Of a stretch of 64,000 nucleotides of DNA, positions 1 to 7,918 are shown piece after piece. Under the pieces are notes generated by a model that saw only the letters and a program-made list of their open reading frames with translations, was not told the DNA's origin and ran no database searches. The number at the start of each line of letters is the position of its first letter. Positions within the stretch are counted from its first letter, which is position 1. Origin of the DNA: PALSA-612 sp963711315. GTDB lineage: Bacteria; Actinomycetota; Thermoleophilia; Gaiellales; Gaiellaceae. The translations under genes were made by a program, and so were the position numbers. The stretch spans positions 186,001 to 250,000 of the forward strand of contig CAVQDQ010000005.1 of assembly GCA_963711315.1 (NCBI GenBank), given 5' to 3'.

Positions 1-433
1 CGAGGTTCGGCGTGCCGGCGAGCACGACGTTCGAGGCGAGGTTGACGATCCGGCCGTACCCCGCCTCGCGCATCGGCTTGTGCCCGTGGTGGCACGCGAG
101 GAACGTCCCGTCGAGATTGACGGCCATGATGCGGCGCCACTCGGTGAAGTCGATGTCGTCCCACTCGGTGAAGGGGACGATGGCGGCGTTGTTCACGAGC
201 ACGTCGAGCTTCCCGTAGGCGCCGACGGTCTCGTCGACCATGCGCTTGACGTCCGCCTCCTTGGAGATGTCGATCTCGAGACCCATCCCGCCCTCGGGCG
301 CGGCGGCTTCCGCGCCCTTGATGTCAGCGACGACGACGGTCGCACCCTCGTCCGCGAGCTTGTCCGCGATCGCCTTGCCGATGCCCTGTCCACCGCCGGT
401 AACGATCGCGACCCTGTCGTCCAGCTTGCCCAT
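1..433 (-). CDS. SDR oxidoreductase, probable pyridoxal 4-dehydrogenase (3' end outside window)
   Basis: The N-terminal 144 residues of a short-chain dehydrogenase are present; the C-terminus, including most of the active-site half, lies beyond the window edge. The Rossmann motif TGGGQGIGKA lies near residue 12 and the NNA motif near residue 88. From memory, the stretch IVPFTEWDDIDFTEWRRI and the later SNVVLAGTPN closely resemble Mesorhizobium pyridoxal 4-dehydrogenase, which oxidises pyridoxal with NAD to 4-pyridoxolactone. It is the last visible gene of the leftward operon and follows the lactonase after 18 bases, the expected next enzyme of that pathway. SDR membership is certain. The substrate is inferred from motif likeness plus the neighbouring pathway genes. 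Confidence 0.8.
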   Translation of the reverse strand, partial: MGKLDDRVAIVTGGGQGIGKAIADKLADEGATVVVADIKGAEAAAPEGGMGLEIDISKEADVKRMVDETVGAYGKLDVLVNNAAIVPFTEWDDIDFTEWRRIMAVNLDGTFLACHHGHKPMREAGYGRIVNLASNVVLAGTPNL

Positions 434-451
434 CGTCTCCTCCTCTTCCGC

Positions 452-1198
452 CTAGAGCTCGTAGTGGTCGGGAGCGTGCTTGTACGCCTGGAATGCCTCG
501 GGATCGTGCGAGAAGAACACGTCCGCGCCGTGCTCGGCGGCGACGTCCTTGACGCGCTGGATCGAGCGCACGCCCGCCCGCGGGTCGATGTGGAACCCGG
601 GCTGGATGCCCCGCTCCATCGCCGCGCCCGTGTAGACGACGTCGAAGGCGAACAGCATGGGGCTCGTCCCAGAGTCGCCGCTGACGAGCAAGGAGTAATG
701 CCCGATCGTATGGCCGGGCGTCTCGAACAACCACAAGCCCTTCGCGAGCTCGACGTCCCCCGACACCGCCTGGAACTGCGCGCCGTCGTGATCCCACGTC
801 TTGTCCGAGTAGCCGAAGAACTCGAACGGCTCGTGATCGCGCGCCTGCGCGAGCTCCTGCTCGTGCACGACATTCGGGATGCCCGAGAAGTGCTTGTTGC
901 CGCCGACGTGGTCGAAGTGGAGGTGGGAGTTGACGAGCGTCGTCACGTCGGACGTCGAGAAGCCGGCGAGCTCGAGCTGCGCGGGGATCGTCTGCTCCGG
1001 GGTCTGCTCGGGGAGCTCGAAGGGGAGCACGGCGTTCGTGTGCTCGAGGTCGAAGCCGGTGTCGAAAAGGAAGAGCCCGTCCTCGGACTCGACGAGCACG
1101 CCATAGGAGGGGATTCGCACCTGCGGCCCCGGCACGTTCCACATGAACTGCGTGTGCTCGATGACGATCGAGCCGTTGTCGAGCAGCCAGACCTTCAT
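452..1198 (-). CDS. MBL-fold lactonase, probable 4-pyridoxolactonase
   Basis: A 248-residue metallo-beta-lactamase-fold hydrolase of the N-acyl-homoserine-lactonase branch. The zinc motif HLHFDHVGGN is intact, with further metal ligands in TPGHTIGHYS and FSHD. The segments FGYSD and FHIDPRAGVRS match what I recall of Mesorhizobium 4-pyridoxolactonase, which opens 4-pyridoxolactone to 4-pyridoxate. The ATG at 1198 overlaps the stop of the upstream dehydrogenase gene by four bases, so the two are translationally coupled. An upstream in-frame extension would run deep into that gene and is rejected. Plain AHL lactonase (quorum quenching) is the alternative, but the pathway neighbours favour the B6 role. 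Confidence 0.85.
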   Translation of the reverse strand: MKVWLLDNGSIVIEHTQFMWNVPGPQVRIPSYGVLVESEDGLFLFDTGFDLEHTNAVLPFELPEQTPEQTIPAQLELAGFSTSDVTTLVNSHLHFDHVGGNKHFSGIPNVVHEQELAQARDHEPFEFFGYSDKTWDHDGAQFQAVSGDVELAKGLWLFETPGHTIGHYSLLVSGDSGTSPMLFAFDVVYTGAAMERGIQPGFHIDPRAGVRSIQRVKDVAAEHGADVFFSHDPEAFQAYKHAPDHYEL

Positions 1199-2130
1199 CG
1201 AGCCGCCAGCTCCGCCTCGAGAGCCTTGCGCACGGCGACGAGCTTCGCGGCCCGCTCGGCCCGCAGGCGGTCGATGTCCTCGGGCGTGTAGTCGTAGAGG
1301 CCGCTGCCCGTCTTCATGCCGAGCTTGCCCTCGGCGATCTTGTCCCGGATCGTGGACGACACCTCGCCCGACGTCGAGAGATCCTGGTTGAGATACGAGC
1401 CGACGGCGTTGTAGATGTCGAGGCCGGCCATGTCGAGCAGCTCCATGGGGCCGATCACGGCGAGCTTGTAGCCGATGCCCCAGCGGACGTTGAGGTCGAG
1501 TCCCTCGGGGTCGATGATGCCCCGGTCGACGAGGTCGAGGCATTCGCGGAGGATCGCGTAGAGGATGCGGTTCTCGACGAAGCCGGGCACTTCTTTCTCG
1601 ACCACGGGGTGGTACCCGATGCGACGAATGAGGTCGGACGTGGCGTCGACGACTTCCTGCGACGTCTGCTCGCCGGGGATCACCTCGATCATCGGGATCA
1701 GGTGCGGAGGGTTCGACCAGTGCATGCCGACGACGCGCTCGGGATTGGCGCAGACGGTGGCGATCTTCGTGATCGGGATGCCGGACGTGTTCGAGGCGAG
1801 CACGGCGTCATCCGCCACGTGCTTTTCGAACTCCGCAAACACCTCGTGCTTGAGCTCGATCTTCTCCGGCACGGCCTCCAGCACGAAGTCGGCGCCGTCG
1901 AGCGTGGCGGCCAGGTCGGTCTCGAAGCGGAGCGACCCACCGTCCTCCTGCGCGGCGTCGAGCCGTTCGAGCACGCCCTCGGCCATCGTCACGCCGCCCT
2001 TGGCGCGCTCGAGCGCTTCTTCTGAGACGTCGTAGAGCGCCGTCTCGATGCCCGCGCGGGCGAGCACCGCGCCCATGCCGGGGCCCATCGTCCCCGTCCC
2101 GATCACTGCTGCGCGTCGTACCTCGGCCAT
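1195..2130 (-). CDS. 3-hydroxyacyl-CoA dehydrogenase family, probable FHMPC 5-dehydrogenase
   Basis: A 311-residue NAD-dependent dehydrogenase with the Rossmann motif GTGTMGPGM at residue 11 and the helical C-terminal dimerisation domain. The HWSNPPHLIPMIEV and VPGFVENRILYAILRE stretches are intact. The length and motifs agree, from memory, with Mesorhizobium 5-formyl-3-hydroxy-2-methylpyridine-4-carboxylate 5-dehydrogenase, an unusual member of this fold that oxidises an aldehyde on the pyridine ring rather than an acyl-CoA. No enoyl-CoA hydratase, thiolase or other beta-oxidation gene is nearby, which argues against a fatty-acid role. The start overlaps the molybdenum subunit gene by 28 bases. 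Confidence 0.82.
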   Translation of the reverse strand: MAEVRRAAVIGTGTMGPGMGAVLARAGIETALYDVSEEALERAKGGVTMAEGVLERLDAAQEDGGSLRFETDLAATLDGADFVLEAVPEKIELKHEVFAEFEKHVADDAVLASNTSGIPITKIATVCANPERVVGMHWSNPPHLIPMIEVIPGEQTSQEVVDATSDLIRRIGYHPVVEKEVPGFVENRILYAILRECLDLVDRGIIDPEGLDLNVRWGIGYKLAVIGPMELLDMAGLDIYNAVGSYLNQDLSTSGEVSSTIRDKIAEGKLGMKTGSGLYDYTPEDIDRLRAERAAKLVAVRKALEAELAAR

Positions 2131-4364
2131 GATCCCTCCTTCTTGAGTTCCTCGATTCGCCGCCAGACGCGCTCCGGCGTCAGCGGCAGCTCTGTCACGG
2201 GAACGCCCGCGTCGGCGACCGCAGTCGCCACGGCGGCGGTGACGGCCGCCAGCGCTCCCTCGCCACAGCCCTTGGCCCCGTAGGGCCCCGGGCCGTCCTC
2301 GTTCTCGACGATGATGCAGTGCATCTCATCGGGCACGTCCTCGAAGCCCGGCACGCGATAGTCGAGCAAGGTCTCGTTCAGTAGCAGGCCATCCTCGTAG
2401 ACGAGCTCCTCGTAGAGCGCGTTGCCGAGGCCCTGCAGCGTGCCGCCCTCGTCCTGACGCTCCACCAGCTGCGGGTTGATGGCCCGGCCGACGTCGGCCA
2501 CGGTCGCCGTCTTGAGGACGCGCACGCGTCCGGTCTCCTCGTCGACGGCCACCTCGGCCGCTCCGACGCAGACCTCCCAGAAGACCGGACCTTCCGCGTA
2601 GGAGCCGGAGCCCTCCGGTGCCACCTCGCCACGGCCGATCAGCTCCCCGCCCGCCAGCCCGAAGTGGCGGACGAAGAGCTCCGGGTAGGAGTCGGACTCC
2701 ACGTCGGCGTCGCCGGCGATCGTGACCAGCTGCGCCCGGACTTCCTCGGCGGCGCGCTTCACCGCGAGACCTGCGAGCGTCGTCGAGCGGCTGGCGCCGG
2801 TCGAGCGGTCGTACGGCGTATAGCGCGTGTCGGCTCCGCGCACCGTGACGCGCTCCGGAGGCAACCTCAGCTCCTCTGCGGCGATCTGGGCGAAGACGGT
2901 GCGCGCTCCCTGCCCAACCTCGGTCGTGCCCACGAGGACGGCTGCGTTCCCGTCGGCCTCCATGCGCACCACGGCGCTCGAGACCGGGTGTGCTCCGGCG
3001 GCAAGCAGGCCGACCGACACGCCCCGCCCGGTGCCCGGCTGCCGCTCGCCGTCCCAGCCGATCGCGTGCGCGACCTTCTCGACATCCCCGACGAGGTCGG
3101 CGTCGAGCGGCTTCCCGCCTGCCCGCAGCTCCTCGCCCGGTGTACAGAGGTTCTGGCGTCGCACCTCCAGCGGGTCGATGCCGGCGCGGCGCGCGAGCTC
3201 GTCCACCTGCAGCTCGCCGATCCACTGCAGGTGTGTCGCTCCGAAGGCGCGGTAGGAGCCTGCCGGCGCGGTATTCGTGTAGACGCACGAGGCGTCGACA
3301 CGGTATGCCTCCCAGCGGTAGGGGCCGGGTGCGGCGTCACCTGCGGTGGCTGTGACGCGCGGTCCGTTGTCGGCATAGGCACCCGTGTCGAACCAGCACT
3401 CGACCTCGCGACCGAGCAGCCGGCCCTCCGCGCTCATCCCCGTCCTCATGCGGCAGCGCATCCCGTGACGGCGCGTCGTCACCATCGATTCGGCCACGCG
3501 GTTCTGGATCCGCACGGGACGCCCCGCCTTCCGCGCGAGCGCGACGGTGACCGGCTCCATCTTCGTGTACGACTTCGAGCCGAATCCGCCGCCGAGGTAG
3601 GGGACGATGATGCGGACACTGGCGATCGGCACCTGGAACAGGGCGGCGATCTCGGCGCGCACGAGGAAGGGGTGCTGGCACGAAGCCCAGAGCGTGATCT
3701 CGTCGCCCTCGACCTGGGCGACGACCGTGTGCGTCTCCATCGCGTACTGGTAGACGGCGGGGAACGTGTACTCGCCTTCGACCACGTGCTCGGCGTGGGC
3801 GAAGACAGCCTCGATCTCCCCACGATCGATGCGGTAGCGGTAGCAGACGTTGCCTTCTGCCGGCTTCAGCTCGCCGAGGCCGTGGAAGAGACCCGGCCGC
3901 AACGGGCCATCGTGGAGCTGCGGCGCGTCCTCCGCCAGCGCCTGCTCGACCGTGCCGAGCACAGGGAGGTCTTCGTAGTCGACGTGGATGCGCTCCAGGG
4001 CTGCCAGCGCCGTCCCCTCGTCCTCGGCTGCGACCGCCGCTACGGGCTCGCCCGCGAACCGGACTCGATCGACGGCCACGACGGGCCGGTCCTTGATCGC
4101 ATGACCCCAGTACGGGTCGATGTCTCCGAGATCGGCCGCAGTGAGGACGCAGACGACGCCGGCCATGCGTTCCGCTTCGGACGCGTCGATGGAGACGATC
4201 CGCGCGTGCGCAACCGGCGAGCGTAGGACCTTCCCGTGCGCCATGCGCGGCACGACGATGTCGCCCGCGAACAGCGCCTGCCCGCGTAATTTCTCGGCGG
4301 CGTCCCGACGAGCGACGGAGCGGCCGACCGCGCGGCGGGTCGCAGTGGAGACGACCTCGCTCAC
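2103..4364 (-). CDS. Xanthine dehydrogenase family molybdenum hydroxylase, large (molybdopterin-binding) subunit
   Basis: A 753-residue molybdopterin-cytosine-dinucleotide-type subunit. The a/b hammerhead domain occupies roughly residues 20-130, followed by the two-part molybdenum-binding domain. GGGFGSKSY near residue 258 and the C-terminal GAKGCGEGAL, which carries the presumed catalytic Glu, are intact. Enzymes of this family hydroxylate N-heterocycles next to the ring nitrogen with water as the oxygen source, or oxidise aldehydes or CO. The start overlaps the 2Fe-2S subunit by four bases. The FAD subunit is encoded in the divergent operon at 15558. The substrate is unknown; in this locus a pyridine derived from vitamin B6 is the natural guess. 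Confidence 0.92.
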   Translation of the reverse strand: MSEVVSTATRRAVGRSVARRDAAEKLRGQALFAGDIVVPRMAHGKVLRSPVAHARIVSIDASEAERMAGVVCVLTAADLGDIDPYWGHAIKDRPVVAVDRVRFAGEPVAAVAAEDEGTALAALERIHVDYEDLPVLGTVEQALAEDAPQLHDGPLRPGLFHGLGELKPAEGNVCYRYRIDRGEIEAVFAHAEHVVEGEYTFPAVYQYAMETHTVVAQVEGDEITLWASCQHPFLVRAEIAALFQVPIASVRIIVPYLGGGFGSKSYTKMEPVTVALARKAGRPVRIQNRVAESMVTTRRHGMRCRMRTGMSAEGRLLGREVECWFDTGAYADNGPRVTATAGDAAPGPYRWEAYRVDASCVYTNTAPAGSYRAFGATHLQWIGELQVDELARRAGIDPLEVRRQNLCTPGEELRAGGKPLDADLVGDVEKVAHAIGWDGERQPGTGRGVSVGLLAAGAHPVSSAVVRMEADGNAAVLVGTTEVGQGARTVFAQIAAEELRLPPERVTVRGADTRYTPYDRSTGASRSTTLAGLAVKRAAEEVRAQLVTIAGDADVESDSYPELFVRHFGLAGGELIGRGEVAPEGSGSYAEGPVFWEVCVGAAEVAVDEETGRVRVLKTATVADVGRAINPQLVERQDEGGTLQGLGNALYEELVYEDGLLLNETLLDYRVPGFEDVPDEMHCIIVENEDGPGPYGAKGCGEGALAAVTAAVATAVADAGVPVTELPLTPERVWRRIEELKKEGSWPRYDAQQ

Positions 4365-4822
4365 GCCGCCACTCCAGCCAGGTCGCAGACGGCCTCATAG
4401 ATGCCGCGATAGCCGGTGCAACGGCAGAGGTTGCCGTTGAGACTTCGTCTGACCTCATCCGCGCTCGTCAGCTCGCCGGTCTCCAGGAGCGCAGCCACCG
4501 TCAAGAGCATCCCGGGCGTGCAGAAGCCGCACTGGAGAGCGGCGTGGCGCGTGAACGCTTCCTCCAGCCGCGCGAACTCGGCCCGCTCGGCGAGACCCTC
4601 GACCGTGAGCACCTCGCGGCCTTCGGCATCGGCCGCGAGGAAGCAGCAGGAGGACACGGGACGCCGATCCACGAGCACCGTGCACGTGCCGCACACCTGC
4701 ATCTCGCAAGAGCGCTTGGCACCGGTCAGCCCGAGACGCTCGCGCAGAAAGTCGAGCAGCAGCTCCTGCGGCTCGATCTCGCGAACGACGGGACGCTCGT
4801 TGACCTGGACCTCGAGCTTCAT
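4361..4822 (-). CDS. Molybdenum hydroxylase small subunit, two [2Fe-2S] clusters
   Basis: A 153-residue iron-sulfur subunit of the xanthine dehydrogenase family. The plant-ferredoxin-type cluster cysteines are in CEMQVCGTC plus the following SCC. The second, all-helical [2Fe-2S] domain has CGFC and CRCTGY. The length is typical for a stand-alone CoxS/NdhS-type subunit. It passes electrons from the molybdenum centre to the FAD subunit. It overlaps the large subunit gene by four bases and the upstream aldolase-fold gene by four bases, so translation is coupled through the operon. Confidence 0.95.
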   Translation of the reverse strand: MKLEVQVNERPVVREIEPQELLLDFLRERLGLTGAKRSCEMQVCGTCTVLVDRRPVSSCCFLAADAEGREVLTVEGLAERAEFARLEEAFTRHAALQCGFCTPGMLLTVAALLETGELTSADEVRRSLNGNLCRCTGYRGIYEAVCDLAGVAA

Positions 4823-5529
4823 TCGGGAGGCATGCCGTGGTCGGCGCTTGCTCCCCTGACGCTCCGGATCCAGGCTGCCCAGTACTCGTCGACAAAGTGA
4901 TCCTGGTACTTGTCGGCGCGCATTCGCTCTGCGTCGTCTCGCGAGATCGGGCGGAGCTCGCCTAGCCCCGTTGCGATCGCCTGCAGCCGCACCGCCCGCT
5001 CGAGCGTGATCGAGCTGAGCACGGCCCAGCGCACGTCCGCGTCGGCGACGACGACGCCGTGGTTACGAAGGATGACGGCGCGACGGTGGCCGAGCGCCTC
5101 GGCGACAGCCCGACCCTGCTCCTCTTCCGTGATCAGCTCGGACGTCTCCTCGAAGTACGCAACGCCGTCCGCAAACAGGACGGCATCGTGCGTGAGCAGC
5201 TGCAGCTCGGCAGTGGTGGCTCCGAAGGCAGTCACGTAGGGAGGGTGGGCGTGGACGATCGCGCCCACGTCGGGCCGCGACGCGTAGATCTCCGTGTGGA
5301 TGACGGTCTCCAGGTGGAGGGCCGCAGAGGGGTCGTCAACCTCGACCACGTCGCCGGGGCCGACCTCGTCCAGCGCGAGCCCCTTGCGCTTGATGTAGAT
5401 CGTCTCGCTTCCGGCCGGCCGTGCGCTGACGTGGCCGAGCGTGAGATCGGAGAAGCCCTCCAGGGCGAGGATGCGGCAGGCCCACGCGACCTGCTCGCGC
5501 ACCGATTGGGCGGTCGCGGAGACGGTCAC
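4819..5529 (-). CDS. Class II aldolase/adducin-fold enzyme, probable pyridine-dicarboxylate decarboxylase
   Basis: A 236-residue class II aldolase-fold protein. Metal ligands are visible as VHAHPP and LRNHGVV. The GTG at 5529 is chosen because its GTGA overlaps the stop of the upstream cupin gene and the protein then begins at the expected first helix. Sugar-phosphate aldolases share the fold. So does 3-hydroxy-2-methylpyridine-4,5-dicarboxylate 4-decarboxylase of B6 degradation, a protein of about the same length. With FHMPC-dehydrogenase-like and lactonase-like genes in the same operon, decarboxylation of the pyridine dicarboxylate is the favoured role. Fold is certain, substrate inferred. 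Confidence 0.8.
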   Translation of the reverse strand: MTVSATAQSVREQVAWACRILALEGFSDLTLGHVSARPAGSETIYIKRKGLALDEVGPGDVVEVDDPSAALHLETVIHTEIYASRPDVGAIVHAHPPYVTAFGATTAELQLLTHDAVLFADGVAYFEETSELITEEEQGRAVAEALGHRRAVILRNHGVVVADADVRWAVLSSITLERAVRLQAIATGLGELRPISRDDAERMRADKYQDHFVDEYWAAWIRSVRGASADHGMPPE

Positions 5530-5876
5530 CGGCGCTCCGTCGGCGGGTAGTCGGGGTGAGGGAAGCCGAAAACCATGACCACGTCCTCGTCGCCCGTGTT
5601 GACGACCGCGTGCCAGACGCCGGCCGGAATGCGCATCGCGTCCCCCTCGCGGAACGGGACGGCGCCCTCGTCGAGCTTCAGCTCGCCGGAGCCGGAGACG
5701 ACGTAGGCCACCTCCTCGGTCTCGTGGCAGACGGGCTGGAGCGCGGTTCCCGAGGTGAAGACCGAGTAGCCCAGGGAGCTTCGCTCCCCCTTCGCCAGCA
5801 TCCGTGACCAGCTGCCGCGCGGCAGCTCGATCGGCTCCACATCGGCGAGGTTGACGATGTCTACGGCAGCACCCAC
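5526..5876 (-). CDS. Small single-domain cupin protein
   Basis: A 116-residue cupin with one conserved beta-barrel. The segment CHETEEVAYVVSGSGELKL carries the first cupin motif and IPAGVWHAVVNTGDEDV the second. The GTG at 5876 overlaps the upstream M29-type gene by 16 bases; an ATG at 5918 would overlap it by 58 bases and adds a low-complexity Arg-rich leader, so I prefer the GTG. Small cupins in catabolic operons may be isomerases, dioxygenases or ligand-binding proteins, and nothing here decides between these. A metal-dependent step on the ring-opened B6 product is possible but speculative. Confidence 0.8.
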   Translation of the reverse strand: MGAAVDIVNLADVEPIELPRGSWSRMLAKGERSSLGYSVFTSGTALQPVCHETEEVAYVVSGSGELKLDEGAVPFREGDAMRIPAGVWHAVVNTGDEDVVMVFGFPHPDYPPTERR

Positions 5877-6877
5877 TCGCCGTCCCTGAGGATGTATGTG
5901 TCGTCGTCCTCGATCCACATCGTCGCGTCGAGGAAGACGCCGTCGAGGTGGAGCGAGCAGACGTTCTGCCCGCCGGGGTACGCGTTGTGGTTGTCACCGA
6001 GGGCCAGGTGCACCGTGCCGATGCGACCCTTCTCGGAGGGCGTCCCGAACGGTGCCTTGTCACTCGTGCCGAAGGCGAACTCGCCGACGACCTCGACGTT
6101 CTCGACGCCCTCGATCGCCTTGCGCAGGCGCTCGGCCTCCTCCCCTCCCTCGATCGCCACGCACCGGCCGCCCTCGAGCGTCCAGCGGATCGGCTCGGAG
6201 ACCTGCCCCTCGAGCCCGATGCCGAGCATGACGCCGTCGACGACGGCGGTCCCGTGCGTGAAGTCCTCGATCGCCGCGAACGCGACCTCGGTCCAGAGCG
6301 GGATCGGGCTCATCATCTGGCCGCGCGCCTTGTACGGCGTCAGGCAGAGCGGCTCGCGTCCCTCGATGGAGACCGTGAAGTCCGTGCCGAGCGACGTCGT
6401 CACGCGGACGCGCTTCTTCCCTTCCAGGGCGGCCACCGCGTCCTTCGTCCGCTGTGCGGAGCGCTCCAGATCCTCGCGGGTCAATCCCCATTCGCCCATG
6501 CCCGGCTCGATCGACGCGATCTTCCCGTTCGCCTCGCACGTCTCCCGGACCGCGCTGACGTGTGCGAAGCGGTTCGCCCACTCGAGGTTCGCGATGATGA
6601 TGACCTCGTCCGAGCCGACCATCGCGCGGTGGAGGTTCGCCGGCGGCGCCATCGGGAAACGCACGTCCGCCCGCCCGCGCCGCACCTGCGTCTCGTTGTT
6701 CATGATCACCGGCCACGCGCCGCGCTCGACGCAGACAGCGGCTACGGCGGCTGCCTCGTCGGCGCGGTCGTCGTCGCAGATGATCGTGACGACGTCGCCC
6801 TCCTCGACGGAGAAGCACGCGTCGACAATCAGTGCCGCGTCGCTCAGGAGTGCGTCGCTATCGACCATCGTTGCCAT
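5861..6877 (-). CDS. M29 aminopeptidase T / NicX-fold metalloenzyme
   Basis: A 338-residue protein of the peptidase M29 fold, which also includes the Fe(II) ring-cleaving 2,5-dihydroxypyridine dioxygenase NicX. Candidate metal ligands are the Glu of VGEFAFGT, the His of GTVHLALG and the His/Asp of SLHLDG. NicX, as I recall it, uses a His where this protein has the Glu and lacks the middle His, so the metal site here looks M29-like. It may hydrolyse an amide released by ring opening, or be an unusual dioxygenase. The gene starts directly after the LLM gene stop with no gap and overlaps the cupin gene. Confidence 0.82.
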   Translation of the reverse strand: MATMVDSDALLSDAALIVDACFSVEEGDVVTIICDDDRADEAAAVAAVCVERGAWPVIMNNETQVRRGRADVRFPMAPPANLHRAMVGSDEVIIIANLEWANRFAHVSAVRETCEANGKIASIEPGMGEWGLTREDLERSAQRTKDAVAALEGKKRVRVTTSLGTDFTVSIEGREPLCLTPYKARGQMMSPIPLWTEVAFAAIEDFTHGTAVVDGVMLGIGLEGQVSEPIRWTLEGGRCVAIEGGEEAERLRKAIEGVENVEVVGEFAFGTSDKAPFGTPSEKGRIGTVHLALGDNHNAYPGGQNVCSLHLDGVFLDATMWIEDDDTYILRDGEWVLP

Positions 6878-7918
6878 CTACATCACCCTTTCCTGCTCGC
6901 GTGTGAACCGTGGCAGCACCTCGCTCGCGAAGCGGCCCACCTGGTCGAACTGGTCGATTGCGCCGAAGCGGCAGATGAAGTGGTCGACCCCTGCGTCGGC
7001 GAATGTGCGAATCCAGTCCGCGATCTGCTCCGGAGTCCCGACCGGCCCCCAGTTGGAGAGATCCATGGCCTGCGAGAGCTCCGGGTAGTACTTCGAGATG
7101 TAGTCGCCGAAGGCGGTGCGGGCCTCGTCCTCCGAATCACCGATGTTCATCGTCACCTGGTAGGAGACGACGAGGCGGTCGAAGTCGGCGTCGTACTGGT
7201 CCGCCGCCCTGCGCAGCCACTCGAGCTGGTCGACGAGCTCCTCGGGATGCTGGGCGCGGCAGCACGTCATCCAGCCGTCGCCGTAACGGAGGATCCGCCG
7301 CGTGGCCGCCTCGAGCCGCCGCTGCATCACGTCTGCGGGCGCGTCGCCCTTCAGCCTGGGATTGGACACGACCCAGATCGGGGGCGGGTGCTGCACCGGG
7401 AGCAGCGGGGCCATCTCGGTGCCCGAATAGAAGCCGACCTCCTCGTAGTCGAAGAATCGGCCCTTGAACGTCACTGCGCCCGTCGTCCAGAGCTCGCGCA
7501 GTACGGCGAGGCCTTCCTCGAAGAGGGTGCCGCGCCGCACATAGTCGAGGCCGAGCGCCTCGAACTCGCGCCGAACACCCTCCTCCGGGTTCCCCATCCC
7601 CGTGCCGAAGATGGTGCGGCCGCCCGAGATCTGGTCGAGCGTGGCCCACTCGAGCGCGAGATAGAGAGGGTTCCGCGTCGACGAAACCATGCACGCCGTA
7701 CCGAGCTTCACCCGTGTCGTGCGCTGCGAGATCGCAGCCAGCAGCGCGATCGGCTCGTACCGGGGCTTCGAGAAGAGGCTGTCTCCCACCCACACGGAGT
7801 CGAAGCCTGACCCCTCGACCACCTCGGAGAGGTCGAGCAGCATCTGGAGGTCGTAGTCGGGAGCGATCAGCGGCTCCCGGTTGTTGAGATTGACTCCGAA
7901 TCGAAGCGTGTGGCTCAT
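6878..7918 (-). CDS. LLM-class (luciferase-like) flavin- or F420-dependent oxidoreductase
   Basis: A 346-residue luciferase-like TIM-barrel enzyme. SVWVGDSLFSKPRYEPIALL near residue 40 and the phosphate-binding GRTIFGTGMGNPEEG are typical. Members bind FMN or F420; RutA in this superfamily opens the uracil ring with a flavin peroxide, and F420 members oxidise alcohols. In this operon it is the best candidate either for the missing ring-opening oxygenase or for oxidation of a pyridine hydroxymethyl group. It overlaps the GntR gene by four bases at its start. Cofactor and substrate cannot be read from the sequence. Confidence 0.88.
   Translation of the reverse strand: MSHTLRFGVNLNNREPLIAPDYDLQMLLDLSEVVEGSGFDSVWVGDSLFSKPRYEPIALLAAISQRTTRVKLGTACMVSSTRNPLYLALEWATLDQISGGRTIFGTGMGNPEEGVRREFEALGLDYVRRGTLFEEGLAVLRELWTTGAVTFKGRFFDYEEVGFYSGTEMAPLLPVQHPPPIWVVSNPRLKGDAPADVMQRRLEAATRRILRYGDGWMTCCRAQHPEELVDQLEWLRRAADQYDADFDRLVVSYQVTMNIGDSEDEARTAFGDYISKYYPELSQAMDLSNWGPVGTPEQIADWIRTFADAGVDHFICRFGAIDQFDQVGRFASEVLPRFTREQERVM

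Noticed and set aside
452..1198. Quorum-quenching AHL lactonase as the lactonase's role
   Set aside because: Fold fits, but the SDR, dehydrogenase, decarboxylase and aminotransferase neighbours fit B6 degradation better.
80..1291. Long open frame opposite the lactonase and dehydrogenase genes
   Set aside because: Mirror frame of GC-rich coding DNA; Arg/Val/Leu-rich, no domain, while the minus strand encodes clear enzymes.
5861..6877. Calling the M29-fold gene a 2,5-dihydroxypyridine dioxygenase (NicX)
   Set aside because: The first iron-ligand His of the NicX motif is replaced by Glu, so the name is not justified.
5948..7810. 620-codon open frame on the plus strand
   Set aside because: Antisense shadow of the M29 and LLM genes with biased Arg/Asp/Val content and no motifs.
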